A stretch of DNA of 64,000 nt from Nostoc sp. XA010. Its GTDB lineage: Bacteria; Cyanobacteriota; Cyanobacteriia; Cyanobacteriales; Nostocaceae. Positions 1 to 8,526 of the stretch are shown here, in pieces (positions within the stretch are counted from its first letter, which is position 1; the number at the start of each line of letters is the position of its first letter). Under the pieces are notes generated by a model that ran no database searches, was not told where the DNA came from, and saw only the letters and a list, made by a program, of their open reading frames with translations. The DNA lies in assembly GCF_020829625.1 (NCBI RefSeq), contig NZ_JAIVFX010000001.1, positions 434,001 to 498,000 of the forward strand. Reading direction: 5' to 3'. Position numbers and translations under genes: made by a program.

Positions 1-2
1 CA

Positions 3-572
3 ACAGTTTCTTTGCATTCCCCTGGACAATCGGTTGACAGACAACCACAAAAACTAGCACAGTTTTCAGACACAGGGCCATCAGAGCGATCGCAGATGCT
101 GCAACAAGCCAATGCTTTATTTAATCAGGGAGAGTTAACAGGTGCAGAGGAAAATTTACGCAAATTCGTTAAACAATTTCCAGACGATGCCTTTGGACAC
201 TTTCAACTAGGAAATGTGCTTTTTCGGCAAAAGAAACCAGAAGAAGCAATTAGCTCTTATCAAGAAGCCATTCGCCTCCAGCCAAAATACGCTCTCGCTC
301 ATAATGCGATGGGTATGGTTTACGCAAGCCAAAGTCGCTGGGAAGAAGCCATTAGTGAATATAAAAAAGCTCTAGAAATTAATCCTAATTATGGTGAGGG
401 GCTGACTAATTTTGCACTGGCATTGTGGCAAACAAATAAAAAAGACGAGGCGTTATCTTCTTTAGAAAAAGCTTTAAATATCTTCAAAGAACAGAATAGA
501 GGTGAAAAAGCTAACCAAGTCGAACGAATCTTGCGAGAGATCAAAACTGCTGATGATCCTAGTGTTTCATGA
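3..572 (+). CDS. TPR-repeat protein, 5' end outside window
   Basis: The visible part holds about four 34-residue tetratricopeptide units, between roughly residues 27 and 160, with the usual spacing of small and aromatic residues (for example LGNVLFRQKKPEEAI and YKKALEINPNY). TPR units form helical scaffolds that bind other proteins, so a partner-binding role is likely, but the partner cannot be named. The frame is open to the left edge. The only start codon in view is a TTG at 12 without a ribosome binding site, so the gene almost certainly begins upstream and may carry another N-terminal domain. A clear terminator follows the stop codon. Confidence 0.8.
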   Translation, partial: TVSLHSPGQSVDRQPQKLAQFSDTGPSERSQMLQQANALFNQGELTGAEENLRKFVKQFPDDAFGHFQLGNVLFRQKKPEEAISSYQEAIRLQPKYALAHNAMGMVYASQSRWEEAISEYKKALEINPNYGEGLTNFALALWQTNKKDEALSSLEKALNIFKEQNRGEKANQVERILREIKTADDPSVS

Positions 573-651
573 AAATCACATTATTTAACGTTAAAGGATT
601 GAAATATGTTTGATAACGTGTAGTAGATAGCCTAATTTAGTATCTTTTCGC

Positions 652-685
652 GCAAAGATGCAAAATGGCATCTTTGCCGTTTTTA
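652..685 (+). terminator. Rho-independent terminator of the TPR gene
   Basis: A perfect 10-bp stem (GCAAAGATGC / GCATCTTTGC, 652-661 and 668-677) with a 6-base loop is followed by CGTTTTTA. It lies 80 bases after the TPR stop codon and points the same way. The remaining sequence up to about 910 shows no convincing gene. Confidence 0.8.
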
Positions 686-910
686 TGTGAAAATGTAAAA
701 GAGCTTATAAAAATAGATAGAGTAGTAATAATTTGATATCAAATAAATTTTTGGCTTTTTTACAAATAAGTAAAGGGTACAATAATTAAAACCTTTAGAT
801 TACTCATGGCGAACATAAAACTACTTTTAAACACTGACCAACGGCATTACGGTATTTTATGTATTCGTCTTTTGTAACTCCCCAAGCAATATTTTGCTCT
901 GAACCAGAAT

Positions 911-1602
911 GTGAGACTGTATTTCGATTCCTCCTGTCAAAAAGGTTACGTCTATCTATGCAAATATCATGCGGTCTGCGCTCTAAATGATAAGTCTTTA
1001 GCCGGACATGATATGACTGATCCTCCTGAGAAAGGGGCTGAAGCACCAGACTGGTTTTATGTACCCAATGTACCACTGACCCTTGACGGTAAAATGCGGC
1101 GTTCTTATGTGCTGTGGAAGGAGTATGTTGCACCCTTGATTGTGCTGGAATTTGTCTCTGGAGATGGTTCAGAAGAACGAGATAACACACCGCCATCTCA
1201 ACGGGAAGGTGGAAATGTTGGTAAATTTTGGGTTTATGAGCAGGCAATTCGAGTGCCTTATTATGGAATTTATGAAGTAGCAAAAGCGCAAGTGGAAGTT
1301 TACCACCTAGTAGATAATACTATCAATTGATGAAACCCAATGACCGAGGACATTACCCAATTGCTCCTATGGGGGTAGAGTTAGGAATCTGGCAAGAATT
1401 TTATCAGAATGCAGAGTTACCTTGGTTGCGCTGGTGGGATGCACAGGGAAATTTACTGCTAACAGGTGAGAAACGGGCTGTGATTGAGCGACAAAAGCGG
1501 GAGAGAATTGTAGAGAAATTGCGTAGGCGTAGCCCGTCGGAGACATCGCTCTCTATTGAAGAACTCAACGCTTTAGGAATTGACCCAGAAATGTTGGATT
1601 AA
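911..1602 (+). pseudogene. Uma2-family (DUF820) nuclease-like gene with a frameshift
   Basis: Two adjacent frames together make one Uma2-family protein. The first part (911-1330) carries the core of this PD-(D/E)XK-like fold, with PDWFYVPNV and LIVLEFVSGDG supplying the acidic residues. The second part (from about 1330 to 1602) continues with RGHYPIAPMGVELGIW and PWLRWWDAQGNLLL, the usual C-terminal half. The frame changes at about 1327-1330, where TGA ends the first part and an overlapping ATG opens the second, so one base appears lost or gained. The N-terminus is also unlike the family before residue 30 and may be a recombination point. A dispersed repeat sits in frame in the C-terminal part. 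Uma2 genes are very numerous in cyanobacteria and often decay. Programmed frameshifting is possible but no slippery site is seen. Confidence 0.75.
1521..1550. repeat. Dispersed GCGTAGGCGTAGCCCG repeat, inside a reading frame
   Basis: Copy of a roughly 28-30 bp element, GCGTAGGCGTAGCCCG followed by TCGGAGACATCGCT. Related copies lie at 11264, 37511, 42825 and 54821. This one is within the Uma2 C-terminal frame and is read as LRRRSPSETSL. Confidence 0.8.
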
Positions 1603-1711
1603 GAAACATTTTTTTGCTATGAAATTATGTACTTAGCAATGTATAATTAAGCCCAATTCAGGGTGCTTGTCAAGTATTAAACTACTTGCTGGTACTGCCA
1701 AAGTATGTTAT

Positions 1712-1972
1712 ATGTCTAAATCTGCAATCACCGTTACCGTCAAATTGTTCGCTGCTTATCAAGAAGCCTTTAGGGTTTCGGAACTGGTGCTGGAATTTCC
1801 CAATAGTATGCCAGTCAAAACAGTATGCGATCGCCTCATAGCTGAACACCCCGAACTCTCCCAATGGCGTGAGGTTACCCGCTTTGGGATTAATCTAATA
1901 TTTGTTGAACCAGATACCCTACTACAAGATGGGGATGAAGTCGTGCTGATTCCACCAGTAAGCGGCGGCTAG
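1712..1972 (+). CDS. MoaD/ThiS-like ubiquitin-fold sulfur carrier
   Basis: An 86-residue beta-grasp protein ending in the Gly-Gly tail (PPVSGG) that is adenylated and thiocarboxylated in MoaD and ThiS proteins. It resembles the small subunit of molybdopterin synthase, which donates sulfur in molybdenum cofactor synthesis; a role as sulfur donor in another pathway cannot be excluded because no moa or thi gene is adjacent here. The start is taken as the ATG at 1712, giving MSKSAITVTVKLFAAYQ. An upstream TTG in frame would add 15 residues that do not look like the family. Confidence 0.8.
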   Translation: MSKSAITVTVKLFAAYQEAFRVSELVLEFPNSMPVKTVCDRLIAEHPELSQWREVTRFGINLIFVEPDTLLQDGDEVVLIPPVSGG

Positions 1973-1978
1973 CAAAAA

Positions 1979-2017
1979 AGTTAGAAGTTAGGAGTTAAAA
2001 ATTAAAAACTTCTAACT
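1979..2017. repeat. Inverted repeat of the AGTTAGAAGTT family
   Basis: A perfect 11-bp inverted repeat (AGTTAGAAGTT / AACTTCTAACT) built of GTTAGGAGTTA-type units. Similar sequence stands at 40097-40186 and 27790-27860. It may act as a transcript end for the MoaD-like gene. Confidence 0.65.
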
Positions 2018-2114
2018 CATAACTAATGACTATCCATTAGCATACATATTAATCCCTACTTTTACTTAACACTGCAAACTCTTGTTTTAGGGGGGGAGAG
2101 TGAAAAACTACCGT

Positions 2115-2654
2115 CTAAGCAATAGCACTTATAATGCAGAATCCAATGCTAGTAATTGCAAATCTTTTTGAATGTATGTTTAAAGCTAAGACTCCCAGCA
2201 GCACAGAAGAATACCAAGGGCAATACCAAGGAGCAGCAAACATAAATAATATTAAAGTAACCCATCCTATACTTATACTAATTGGATAACTTATGAAGGC
2301 AATTAACAAAAAGAATGAACTATTTTTTAGGATTTTTATAAAACTTATATCTCTTTTTTTATTTTTGTTTATTATTAGCCATACAATATATATAATAATT
2401 AAACAACGGTATTCTATACCTACTCTTATTTTATCAATATTTTTAGAAAAATCAGGTATATATTGACCTGTAGAATTAGCTAAAGCTTCAAGACTAAAAG
2501 AATAAGCTCTAATTGCTAATTCAAAACACAATATTAATGAGAATATTATCGCAAGACCTAACAATATTTGGTTTTTTTTCTGATTGCTATAATTATCAAG
2601 ATTTAGCATAATCATCCAAAAATTATTCAATAAAGTTTTTACTTGTCTTATCAA
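2115..2654 (-). CDS. Hypothetical membrane protein, 179 aa
   Basis: Not recognised. The sequence has about four or five hydrophobic segments (near residues 29-49, 83-97, 113-130, 132-150 and 160-178) and few charged residues apart from a Lys-rich loop around residue 98. It is richer in A+T than its neighbours and stands alone between two long non-coding stretches, which hints at a recently acquired or fast-evolving gene. The ATG start at 2654 has no strong ribosome binding site. Confidence 0.45.
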   Translation of the reverse strand: MIRQVKTLLNNFWMIMLNLDNYSNQKKNQILLGLAIIFSLILCFELAIRAYSFSLEALANSTGQYIPDFSKNIDKIRVGIEYRCLIIIYIVWLIINKNKKRDISFIKILKNSSFFLLIAFISYPISISIGWVTLILFMFAAPWYCPWYSSVLLGVLALNIHSKRFAITSIGFCIISAIA

Positions 2655-3336
2655 AATAGAGGTTTATTTGTCATTTAACTCTATACAATTAAATGCGTCT
2701 AAACCCTGTCTATTTTATTTGAAATCTAGATTTTTCAGTCCTAGTTTTAGTTTTGAGTTTTTTCCTAATTCCAATAAACTACCGTTTTTAAGGTAGATAC
2801 GGTTTAAGTCAATATTACTATAAAGTTATGCAGTAAAACTGAATATCTTCAATTACTTTAGCAGGGATTGGTATTGGTATTAAGCTAAAATCCTTGCAAA
2901 AAGTGGAAATTAAGTTTGAAAATCCTTGTCAGTTCTGGATTTCAACTATCTTGAGTATAAGGTAAATTATAGTTGCAAATACTTGGCATATATTTTGCTC
3001 TTTTCCCACATAATTGCTATGCTAATTGAAATATCTAGTATGTAAAAGTTTAGACCTGTTATCAAGCCTCAAATAACAGTCAGAAAAGCAAAAACTTTTT
3101 CTCCAATGAGCAGTAATTTTTTTTCAATCAATATACTATATATCTCTATTTTTGGCGAAGGTATTGCTTTATGGATCACTTTTAAAATAATCGGGAGTGG
3201 TGTAATTCAATTAATTGAAAAATGCACTCAATAATTTTTGCACATGTTACCGTTGGCAAGATAATTTTCCTGCTGTCCTTACTGGTCTGTAATTAAACTG
3301 GTTAGAAGTTGGACGTGCCAATTCTACTCAATAGCT
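2655..3336. other. A+T-rich intergenic stretch
   Basis: About 680 bases with no recognised gene. A 42-residue frame (3106-3234, plus strand, ATG start, one hydrophobic stretch reading IALWITFKIIGSGVI) is present but has no ribosome binding site and little support. A weak CTACC/GGTAG hairpin lies near 2780. Confidence 0.5.
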
Positions 3337-4185
3337 TTAGGACTTAGTAGCTAGCTTCACTAAGTCATCTAACTCTTGCTGCATTTGACTAACAACTAAT
3401 TCATAACATTCATTGACATAGTAGCGATCGCTGGCTGCTTCAGGGCCGTAGCGTTGAAATACAATTGGCGGACAAACCCGCGTGTACATGGACACAGGCA
3501 ATGGAATGTTGGGTAACGGGCCAATTGCTAATCCCCAAGGTAGTCCGAGATAGATCGGAAAAACTTCCGGATCAATCCCCAACAGCCAAGGCATCCCCCA
3601 TTCGTGGAGTTGCCGCACAATTTTGTAGCAGTCAGCCAGTATAATCAGCGTATCGTGAGCGCCCCAAGAAATCACAGGAACAATCGGCACATTTTCGCGC
3701 AACGCTAACTTGATAAATCCTTGTCGCCCCGCAAAGTAGATTTTGTCACGTAAATAATGCGGTCGGAAAATATCTTTGGCTCCACCTGGATAAACTAACA
3801 GACTCGCTCCAGAGCGCAAGGCAGTGTAAGCCATTTTCGGATGAGCAATAATTGCTCCAGCCTTAGCAACCAGTTGCGCTAGTGGCGGGCTAACCTGCCA
3901 AACCTTGGGATGCATCAAACCATAAACAGGTTGCTCCACACCAAATTGTCGGAACCAGTCGTACATCATCATTGTCATATCGGGAGCCGCGAGTCCCCCA
4001 TTATGCGAACCGACAAATAGGACTTTTTCTTGGGGTGGAATATTATCCCAGCCACTAGTTTTAACTCGGAAATAGTAGTGATAGAAAAAGCCCAACAGGG
4101 GCATCAGAAATTCTATGAACTTTGGATCTCGCTCATCCAAAGACCAACCGGGTTTTTTGTTTAAGAAATGTTGTTTTTTTGACAT
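3337..4185 (-). CDS. Lysophospholipid acyltransferase-family protein (MGAT-like branch)
   Basis: A 282-residue acyltransferase of the PlsC/LPLAT superfamily, probably acting at the membrane on glycerolipids or related alcohols. The block VGSHNGGLAAPD around residues 56-68 holds the catalytic histidine; the aspartate lies seven residues on, as in the MGAT-like branch and not in the four-residue spacing of classical PlsC. A second block, LLVYPGGAKDIFR, around residue 132, matches the substrate-binding region of that branch, and VPVISWGAHD follows. Wax-ester, triacylglycerol or quinol-ester formation are all possible; the substrate cannot be told from sequence. A small frame begins directly upstream and may be in the same transcript. 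Confidence 0.8.
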   Translation of the reverse strand: MSKKQHFLNKKPGWSLDERDPKFIEFLMPLLGFFYHYYFRVKTSGWDNIPPQEKVLFVGSHNGGLAAPDMTMMMYDWFRQFGVEQPVYGLMHPKVWQVSPPLAQLVAKAGAIIAHPKMAYTALRSGASLLVYPGGAKDIFRPHYLRDKIYFAGRQGFIKLALRENVPIVPVISWGAHDTLIILADCYKIVRQLHEWGMPWLLGIDPEVFPIYLGLPWGLAIGPLPNIPLPVSMYTRVCPPIVFQRYGPEAASDRYYVNECYELVVSQMQQELDDLVKLATKS

Positions 4186-4194
4186 CGATGCATT

Positions 4195-4428
4195 CTAACA
4201 GGATTGGGAAAGGTCAAACAATCCTTTGTTAGGTATGACCAGATTTGCTCCATGCACAAAACCTGATTTGTCTAAATACTTTAAGTCAGTTTCTTCTCTA
4301 ACAGCAGCTAATTCCAATTTAATTACTTCTGCTTGGTCTTTCACTTTCTGTGGTAAGTGTGATCTTCTAAGGTTTAACAAACTTTGGTCTTCCCTAGCAG
4401 CCAAGAATCCCCTTAAAGCAGCGTCCAT
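4195..4428 (-). CDS. Hypothetical small protein, 77 aa
   Basis: Not recognised. A hydrophilic, mostly helical sequence (LRRSHLPQKVKDQAEVIKL) with an ATG start at 4428. It ends 9 bases before the acyltransferase start, so the two may be cotranscribed. A slightly shorter frame exists on the other strand over the same bases; the minus frame is preferred for its amino acid make-up and position. It could be a fragment of a longer protein. Confidence 0.35.
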   Translation of the reverse strand: MDAALRGFLAAREDQSLLNLRRSHLPQKVKDQAEVIKLELAAVREETDLKYLDKSGFVHGANLVIPNKGLFDLSQSC

Positions 4429-4620
4429 ATTTTAAGTTACCTTGGTGGATGCATTTTCCCTATTTATTTTTACATAGTTTGGGTTTTTATTGCCTAGTTA
4501 TATCAAAAATATCATAACAACGGTATATAATGATTTGATTGGCGCAATTACATTTTGGAGTATGCACGTAGTTATTCTACCCAAGTAATAATCCAAGTTG
4601 CGGGTTGTCGGATGTGTCTT

Positions 4621-5328
4621 TTAGTCACTAGATAAAAAAGTTGTTTCTCGTTGAGTAATAAGAAAAAATTGTGTGCGCTTCTCAGTTAACAACAAACTTA
4701 TTGCCATTACCAATTCAGAATAGCTTCCAGCAAGCGTACCTACTACATAGGAGGGCATAGCATTACCAATAAGACAAACCAAGGTTCCTACAAATAACCA
4801 CAGCCATTTCAGCCTGAACCAAATACCGATGCCAATTAGGAGGACAAAGAGATTAACTACAATCGTGATAATTGGCGGGCCGCTCAAGTTGGCAACATGA
4901 TAGCGCAGGATTCCCGCAAACTCTATTGGAACTAATTCCAGCCCTATATAGTGGGTGGTAACATCTATCGCTGTAAGTCCCAATGCAATTACCCAAGATA
5001 AAACCCGCACTAGTCTATTAGCCCAACCAGCTCCGGCGCGGTGAGCGAGTTCAACAGCAATTACAATGAATAACGGTACAACTAAATAATGTAATAGAAA
5101 GCGCAGCATACAGAGACTTTTCAAAAGCTCTCCTTCACCAATCAGACTTCCTATTGAAAGAATAAGATTGTCATAGCTAATGCTCACTAGCACTATAGGC
5201 AACACAATCATTGCTAAACTGGTTGATTGTTGCCACAGACGAATTGCCCAGCCTACTAAAACCCATTCGATCAAGGCAAGACTGAAATGTGTTAGGGGAT
5301 AAATTATTGACATAAGTAATGTATTCAT
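4621..5328 (-). CDS. Hypothetical polytopic membrane protein, 235 aa
   Basis: Not recognised. About seven hydrophobic segments cover the protein from residue 5 to 215, with charged loops at residues 92-105 and 187-190 and a charged C-terminal tail (TEKRTQFFLITQRE). No family motif can be assigned. It stands alone, with an inverted repeat upstream, and no partner gene suggests a function. Confidence 0.6.
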   Translation of the reverse strand: MNTLLMSIIYPLTHFSLALIEWVLVGWAIRLWQQSTSLAMIVLPIVLVSISYDNLILSIGSLIGEGELLKSLCMLRFLLHYLVVPLFIVIAVELAHRAGAGWANRLVRVLSWVIALGLTAIDVTTHYIGLELVPIEFAGILRYHVANLSGPPIITIVVNLFVLLIGIGIWFRLKWLWLFVGTLVCLIGNAMPSYVVGTLAGSYSELVMAISLLLTEKRTQFFLITQRETTFLSSD

Positions 5329-5340
5329 ATAGCGTAATGT

Positions 5341-5396
5341 ATTCCAAGCACAAATATTGAGTGCTGAAACTGATTCAGATAATTTGTGCCTGGAAT
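5341..5396. repeat. 15-bp inverted repeat
   Basis: ATTCCAAGCACAAAT (5341-5355) is mirrored at 5382-5396 with one mismatch. It lies between two minus-strand genes, just upstream of the 235-residue membrane protein and downstream of the secreted protein, and could fold as a transcript end or a regulatory hairpin. No T-run follows on either strand. Confidence 0.7.
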
Positions 5397-5455
5397 AAAA
5401 GCTAGATCGACTTATTTACGAGACTTGTGACTGTAATTTCGGTTTAAACTGGCGT

Positions 5456-5908
5456 CTAAAAATCATCCGATAAAACAACTGTTAGGTTGGTGTTAAGTTC
5501 TGGTGCAAAACCACTTCCTTCAGCTGCATAAGTAATCGCTCCTCCTGCTTCTAAAACAGCAGGGCCACCACAGGCTTTAATTAAATCAACTCCGTCTTTC
5601 ACTTTAATATTTTGACAACCAAATTGAAGCCCATTTGGGCTAGTAATTTTAATCTTATTAATTGTTCCAGTTTCACCAGCCGGTAAAAATAGTTTAGCAG
5701 AACGAATAACTGTTGTAGCTGGCAAAGGACTTGGTGTTGTTGTGTCTATACTAAACTTCCCTCCAGTAATTTGAGCTTTTTCCGTGATAATTAAGGTAGC
5801 AAGGGTGCTTGGCGCTGCTATCGCTGCTGTAGAAAAACAGAATATAAGAAATGACAAGGCAAATGCCAAAATCTTTGCTGGATTGATGAACATCTTCAAT
5901 GAATTCAT
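5456..5908 (-). CDS. Hypothetical secreted protein, 150 aa
   Basis: Not recognised as a family. Residues 1-31 form a clear Sec signal peptide with a hydrophobic core (ILAFALSFLIFCFS) and an AIAA-type cleavage site. The mature part is small, beta-rich and contains two cysteines (GCQNIKV and IKACGGP) that could form a disulfide in the periplasm. A good ribosome binding site (AAGGAGAA) precedes the ATG at 5908. Confidence 0.7.
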   Translation of the reverse strand: MNSLKMFINPAKILAFALSFLIFCFSTAAIAAPSTLATLIITEKAQITGGKFSIDTTTPSPLPATTVIRSAKLFLPAGETGTINKIKITSPNGLQFGCQNIKVKDGVDLIKACGGPAVLEAGGAITYAAEGSGFAPELNTNLTVVLSDDF

Positions 5909-6174
5909 GATGATTCTCCTTATTTAACTTTTACAAATTCTTTGGAGCTATGCTCAATAGTCTTATCTGGTTATTTTTAGCTATTTATGCAGATTTTAGA
6001 AAAATCATCGGTTTTATTCCCTAATTACAAAAACGTCTTTTACTGTGTCTGTGTCTAGCAAGATAACGCGCTTACGTTTTTCCAGGGACGTTTCAAAGTG
6101 ATACTACTTATCAGTAATCAAAAAGTAAGCAAGGAAATTTGATTACTAGCGCCAAAGATTGATCTATAGAAGTT

Positions 6175-7401
6175 TTAGTTAGGTACGACTTGCTTCTGAT
6201 TGACTAGCCAAACAGAGAGCAAAGCGATCGCTACACCAACCACAATAAAACAATAAATGTAGCCGAAGCTATCCACAATCCTACCGAATAATGCTGCACC
6301 AATTCCCTGGCCAACAAACAAGCTGAAGGCGAACAGCGAAACAGCAGTGCCTCGTGCTTCTGGGGAAAGCTCAGTGGCTTGGGTTTGGAGGGTGCTGTGC
6401 ATCATATAAAAGCCCAATCCCATTAAAATACTCAAGGGGATAAACAGCATCCAGTTCTGGAATAATGCGATCGCTAAGAAGCTGATAGACATTAAGCCCC
6501 CTCCCACTCCCATTAAACCAATTTCACCTAGTCGCCTGACTAACCATTTAACTGAGCGACTGTAAATCAGTCCACCGAATCCAAAACCACTGAGCATAAA
6601 CCCGATCGCTACATAACTAAGACTATAGCGATCGCGCAGAAATGCGCCGATGTAAGCAAATGCCCCAAACACGCAAAAGCCTTCTACAAACACCCCTATA
6701 ATTACAGTCCGGGCGATCGGTTGGGTCAATAGTTGGTAATAAGGTCGAAATGTTATCCTACTTCTTTGAACTTGGGGACGTTGAGCATTACCTAGATGGC
6801 GCGTCCCCCGCCATAAAAGTCCGGCAATACCAAGGGAAACGATACCAAATAAGAGAAAGATGTCACGCCAGCTGATATATTCCCCAAAGATGCCGCCCAA
6901 ACTACCACCCAGGATTTGACCTAGCATTAAGGCACTTAGATACTTGCCGATCGCAGCTTGGCGTTTTTCATAAGGAAAGTTGTCACCAATATAAGCTAGG
7001 GTAACGGGGATGATCCCAGCAGCAGCCATCCCTGTGAGAAATCGGAGCAAGGTAAGTAAGACGATATTTGAGACAAAGGCACAAACAGCAGTACCTACAG
7101 CAAATGCCGCCAATGCTACTGTAATTACCTTAAGTTTGCCGATGCGATCGCCTAATGGGCCATATACTAACTGAAATAGCCCGTAGGGAATCGTGTATGC
7201 GGAGATAATCACCGCAGCACTACCAACACCGACTTTAAACTCGTCGGCAATAATGTGCAGTAGGGGATCAATTACTCGTGCATCAGCAATCACCATGAAA
7301 GCAGCAGCGCCCAACAGTCCTAATGAGACAGGTGTTTTGCCTGCGATGTCCGTTGCTAACCTACCCACTGCTATATTCTCCTGTAGTTTGAGTTTTCGCA
7401 C
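6175..7401 (-). CDS. MFS transporter, DHA1-type drug/metabolite exporter
   Basis: A 408-residue, 12-helix major facilitator. The loop after helix 2 has the family signature GPLGDRIGKLKVI (around residue 83), and the helix 4-5 region carries LTGMAAAGIIPVTLAYIGD, the antiporter-type motif C. This points to proton-coupled export from the cytoplasm. The gene diverges from an AraC regulator, and a P450 follows that regulator, so the exporter may handle the product or substrate of the P450. The N-terminal 25 residues are hydrophilic and the true start may be slightly downstream. Confidence 0.85.
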   Translation of the reverse strand: MRKLKLQENIAVGRLATDIAGKTPVSLGLLGAAAFMVIADARVIDPLLHIIADEFKVGVGSAAVIISAYTIPYGLFQLVYGPLGDRIGKLKVITVALAAFAVGTAVCAFVSNIVLLTLLRFLTGMAAAGIIPVTLAYIGDNFPYEKRQAAIGKYLSALMLGQILGGSLGGIFGEYISWRDIFLLFGIVSLGIAGLLWRGTRHLGNAQRPQVQRSRITFRPYYQLLTQPIARTVIIGVFVEGFCVFGAFAYIGAFLRDRYSLSYVAIGFMLSGFGFGGLIYSRSVKWLVRRLGEIGLMGVGGGLMSISFLAIALFQNWMLFIPLSILMGLGFYMMHSTLQTQATELSPEARGTAVSLFAFSLFVGQGIGAALFGRIVDSFGYIYCFIVVGVAIALLSVWLVNQKQVVPN

Positions 7402-7520
7402 TTCTAGAATAGACTTTTTGCAAAAGGGGAAGGGCTGGAGAAGTAAGAGAGTTACTGTTGAGTAAATCTTCTTTGCCGTTTTTAGGTAATTTATATATAG
7501 AAAAAAGCGTGCGAATCCTC

Positions 7521-8417
7521 ATGCAAATAGAGCAGCCTTTTAGAATTAATGCCGCCCAACCAGACAAGCTAAAACAATTCCTTCCCCAACCTTTAATTAT
7601 CTCTAGCCCAGTCGTCGGTTGGAATGGTTTTTATTTTGCTTATCATCGCCAGTCAAACTATCAACTCCCTGAAACATCGCCTTTCCAGCACATCATTACC
7701 ATTTATAGTAGAGAGTTTCAGGCAAAATTAAAAATTAACGGACACTGGCAAAGTAAATCTTATGCAGCAACTGATGTCGGTATTTTTCCTGCTCATCAAA
7801 TTTCTCCAGCAGTACAATTTGAACAGGAATTAGGTTTTATCCACATCGGTCTTGAACCAGCAATGATTACTCGTGTTGCCTACGAGTCAGTAAATGCTGA
7901 TGCAGTTGAAATTGTACAACAACTGCAAACCCCTGATCCACTGATTCAACAAATTGGACTGACACTCAAGCAAGAAATAGAAAGTAGTGGATTTGATAGT
8001 TCCTTGTATATAGAGTCAGCAGCAAATCTGCTAGCGGTGCATTTATTAAAACGTTACTCAACGCAAAAATTCATTATTCGAGAATACACAGGTGGATTAC
8101 CAAAACATAAATTAAAAGAAGCGATCGCCTATATCAACGATAACTTAGACCAAAGTTTGTCTTTAGCAGAAATTGCTGCGATCGCACAGATAAGTCCGCA
8201 TTATTTTGCTAGCTTATTTAAGCAATCAATGGGAATAGCACCTCACCAATATATTACTAAATGTCGAGTCGAAAGAGCAAAATATTTACTTGCAAAGCGA
8301 GAATTATCAGTTATACAAGTCTCCCAACTAGTAGGATTTCAAAGTCAAAGTCATTTTACCAAGGTTTTTCGCAAATATATCGGCATCGCTCCTCAAGCAT
8401 TTAAGAAACTGCACTGA
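7521..8417 (+). CDS. AraC-family transcriptional regulator
   Basis: Two helix-turn-helix units of the AraC/XylS type fill the last 100 residues (LSLAEIAAIAQISPHYFASL and a second ending VSQLVGFQSQSHFTKVFRK). The N-terminal part is a sensor region shared with the second AraC protein of this window at 35020. The ATG at 7521 is preferred; a GTG at 7509 and a TTG at 7458 are in frame upstream but less likely. It diverges from an MFS exporter and precedes a P450. A 20-bp-spaced direct repeat directly after the stop codon, ahead of the P450, is a natural candidate binding site. Confidence 0.85.
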   Translation: MQIEQPFRINAAQPDKLKQFLPQPLIISSPVVGWNGFYFAYHRQSNYQLPETSPFQHIITIYSREFQAKLKINGHWQSKSYAATDVGIFPAHQISPAVQFEQELGFIHIGLEPAMITRVAYESVNADAVEIVQQLQTPDPLIQQIGLTLKQEIESSGFDSSLYIESAANLLAVHLLKRYSTQKFIIREYTGGLPKHKLKEAIAYINDNLDQSLSLAEIAAIAQISPHYFASLFKQSMGIAPHQYITKCRVERAKYLLAKRELSVIQVSQLVGFQSQSHFTKVFRKYIGIAPQAFKKLH

Positions 8418-8419
8418 AT

Positions 8420-8455
8420 TTTTCGGAAGATAACGCTAGTTTTCGGAAGATAACG
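8420..8455 (+). promoter_or_regulatory. Tandem direct repeat, candidate AraC operator for the P450 gene
   Basis: TTTTCGGAAGATAACG occurs twice, at 8420-8435 and 8440-8455, exactly 20 bp apart, about two turns of DNA. AraC-type proteins typically bind direct repeats with this spacing. The site lies 72 bases before the P450 ATG. Assignment to the neighbouring regulator is inference. Confidence 0.6.
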
Positions 8456-8526
8456 TGAGACGGCGTGATCTTGTTAAAGCTAGACTCAATAGTTATCACC
8501 ACACTTTGAGTTCTATAGTCTAAAAA

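Noticed and set aside
804..1283. 159-residue minus-strand frame opposite the Uma2 gene
   Set aside because: Most of it is the antisense of Uma2 sequence. Only its last 50 residues (from RRNLFDRRNRNTV) lie outside and look protein-like, which may reflect a remnant, but there is no start or family to support a gene.
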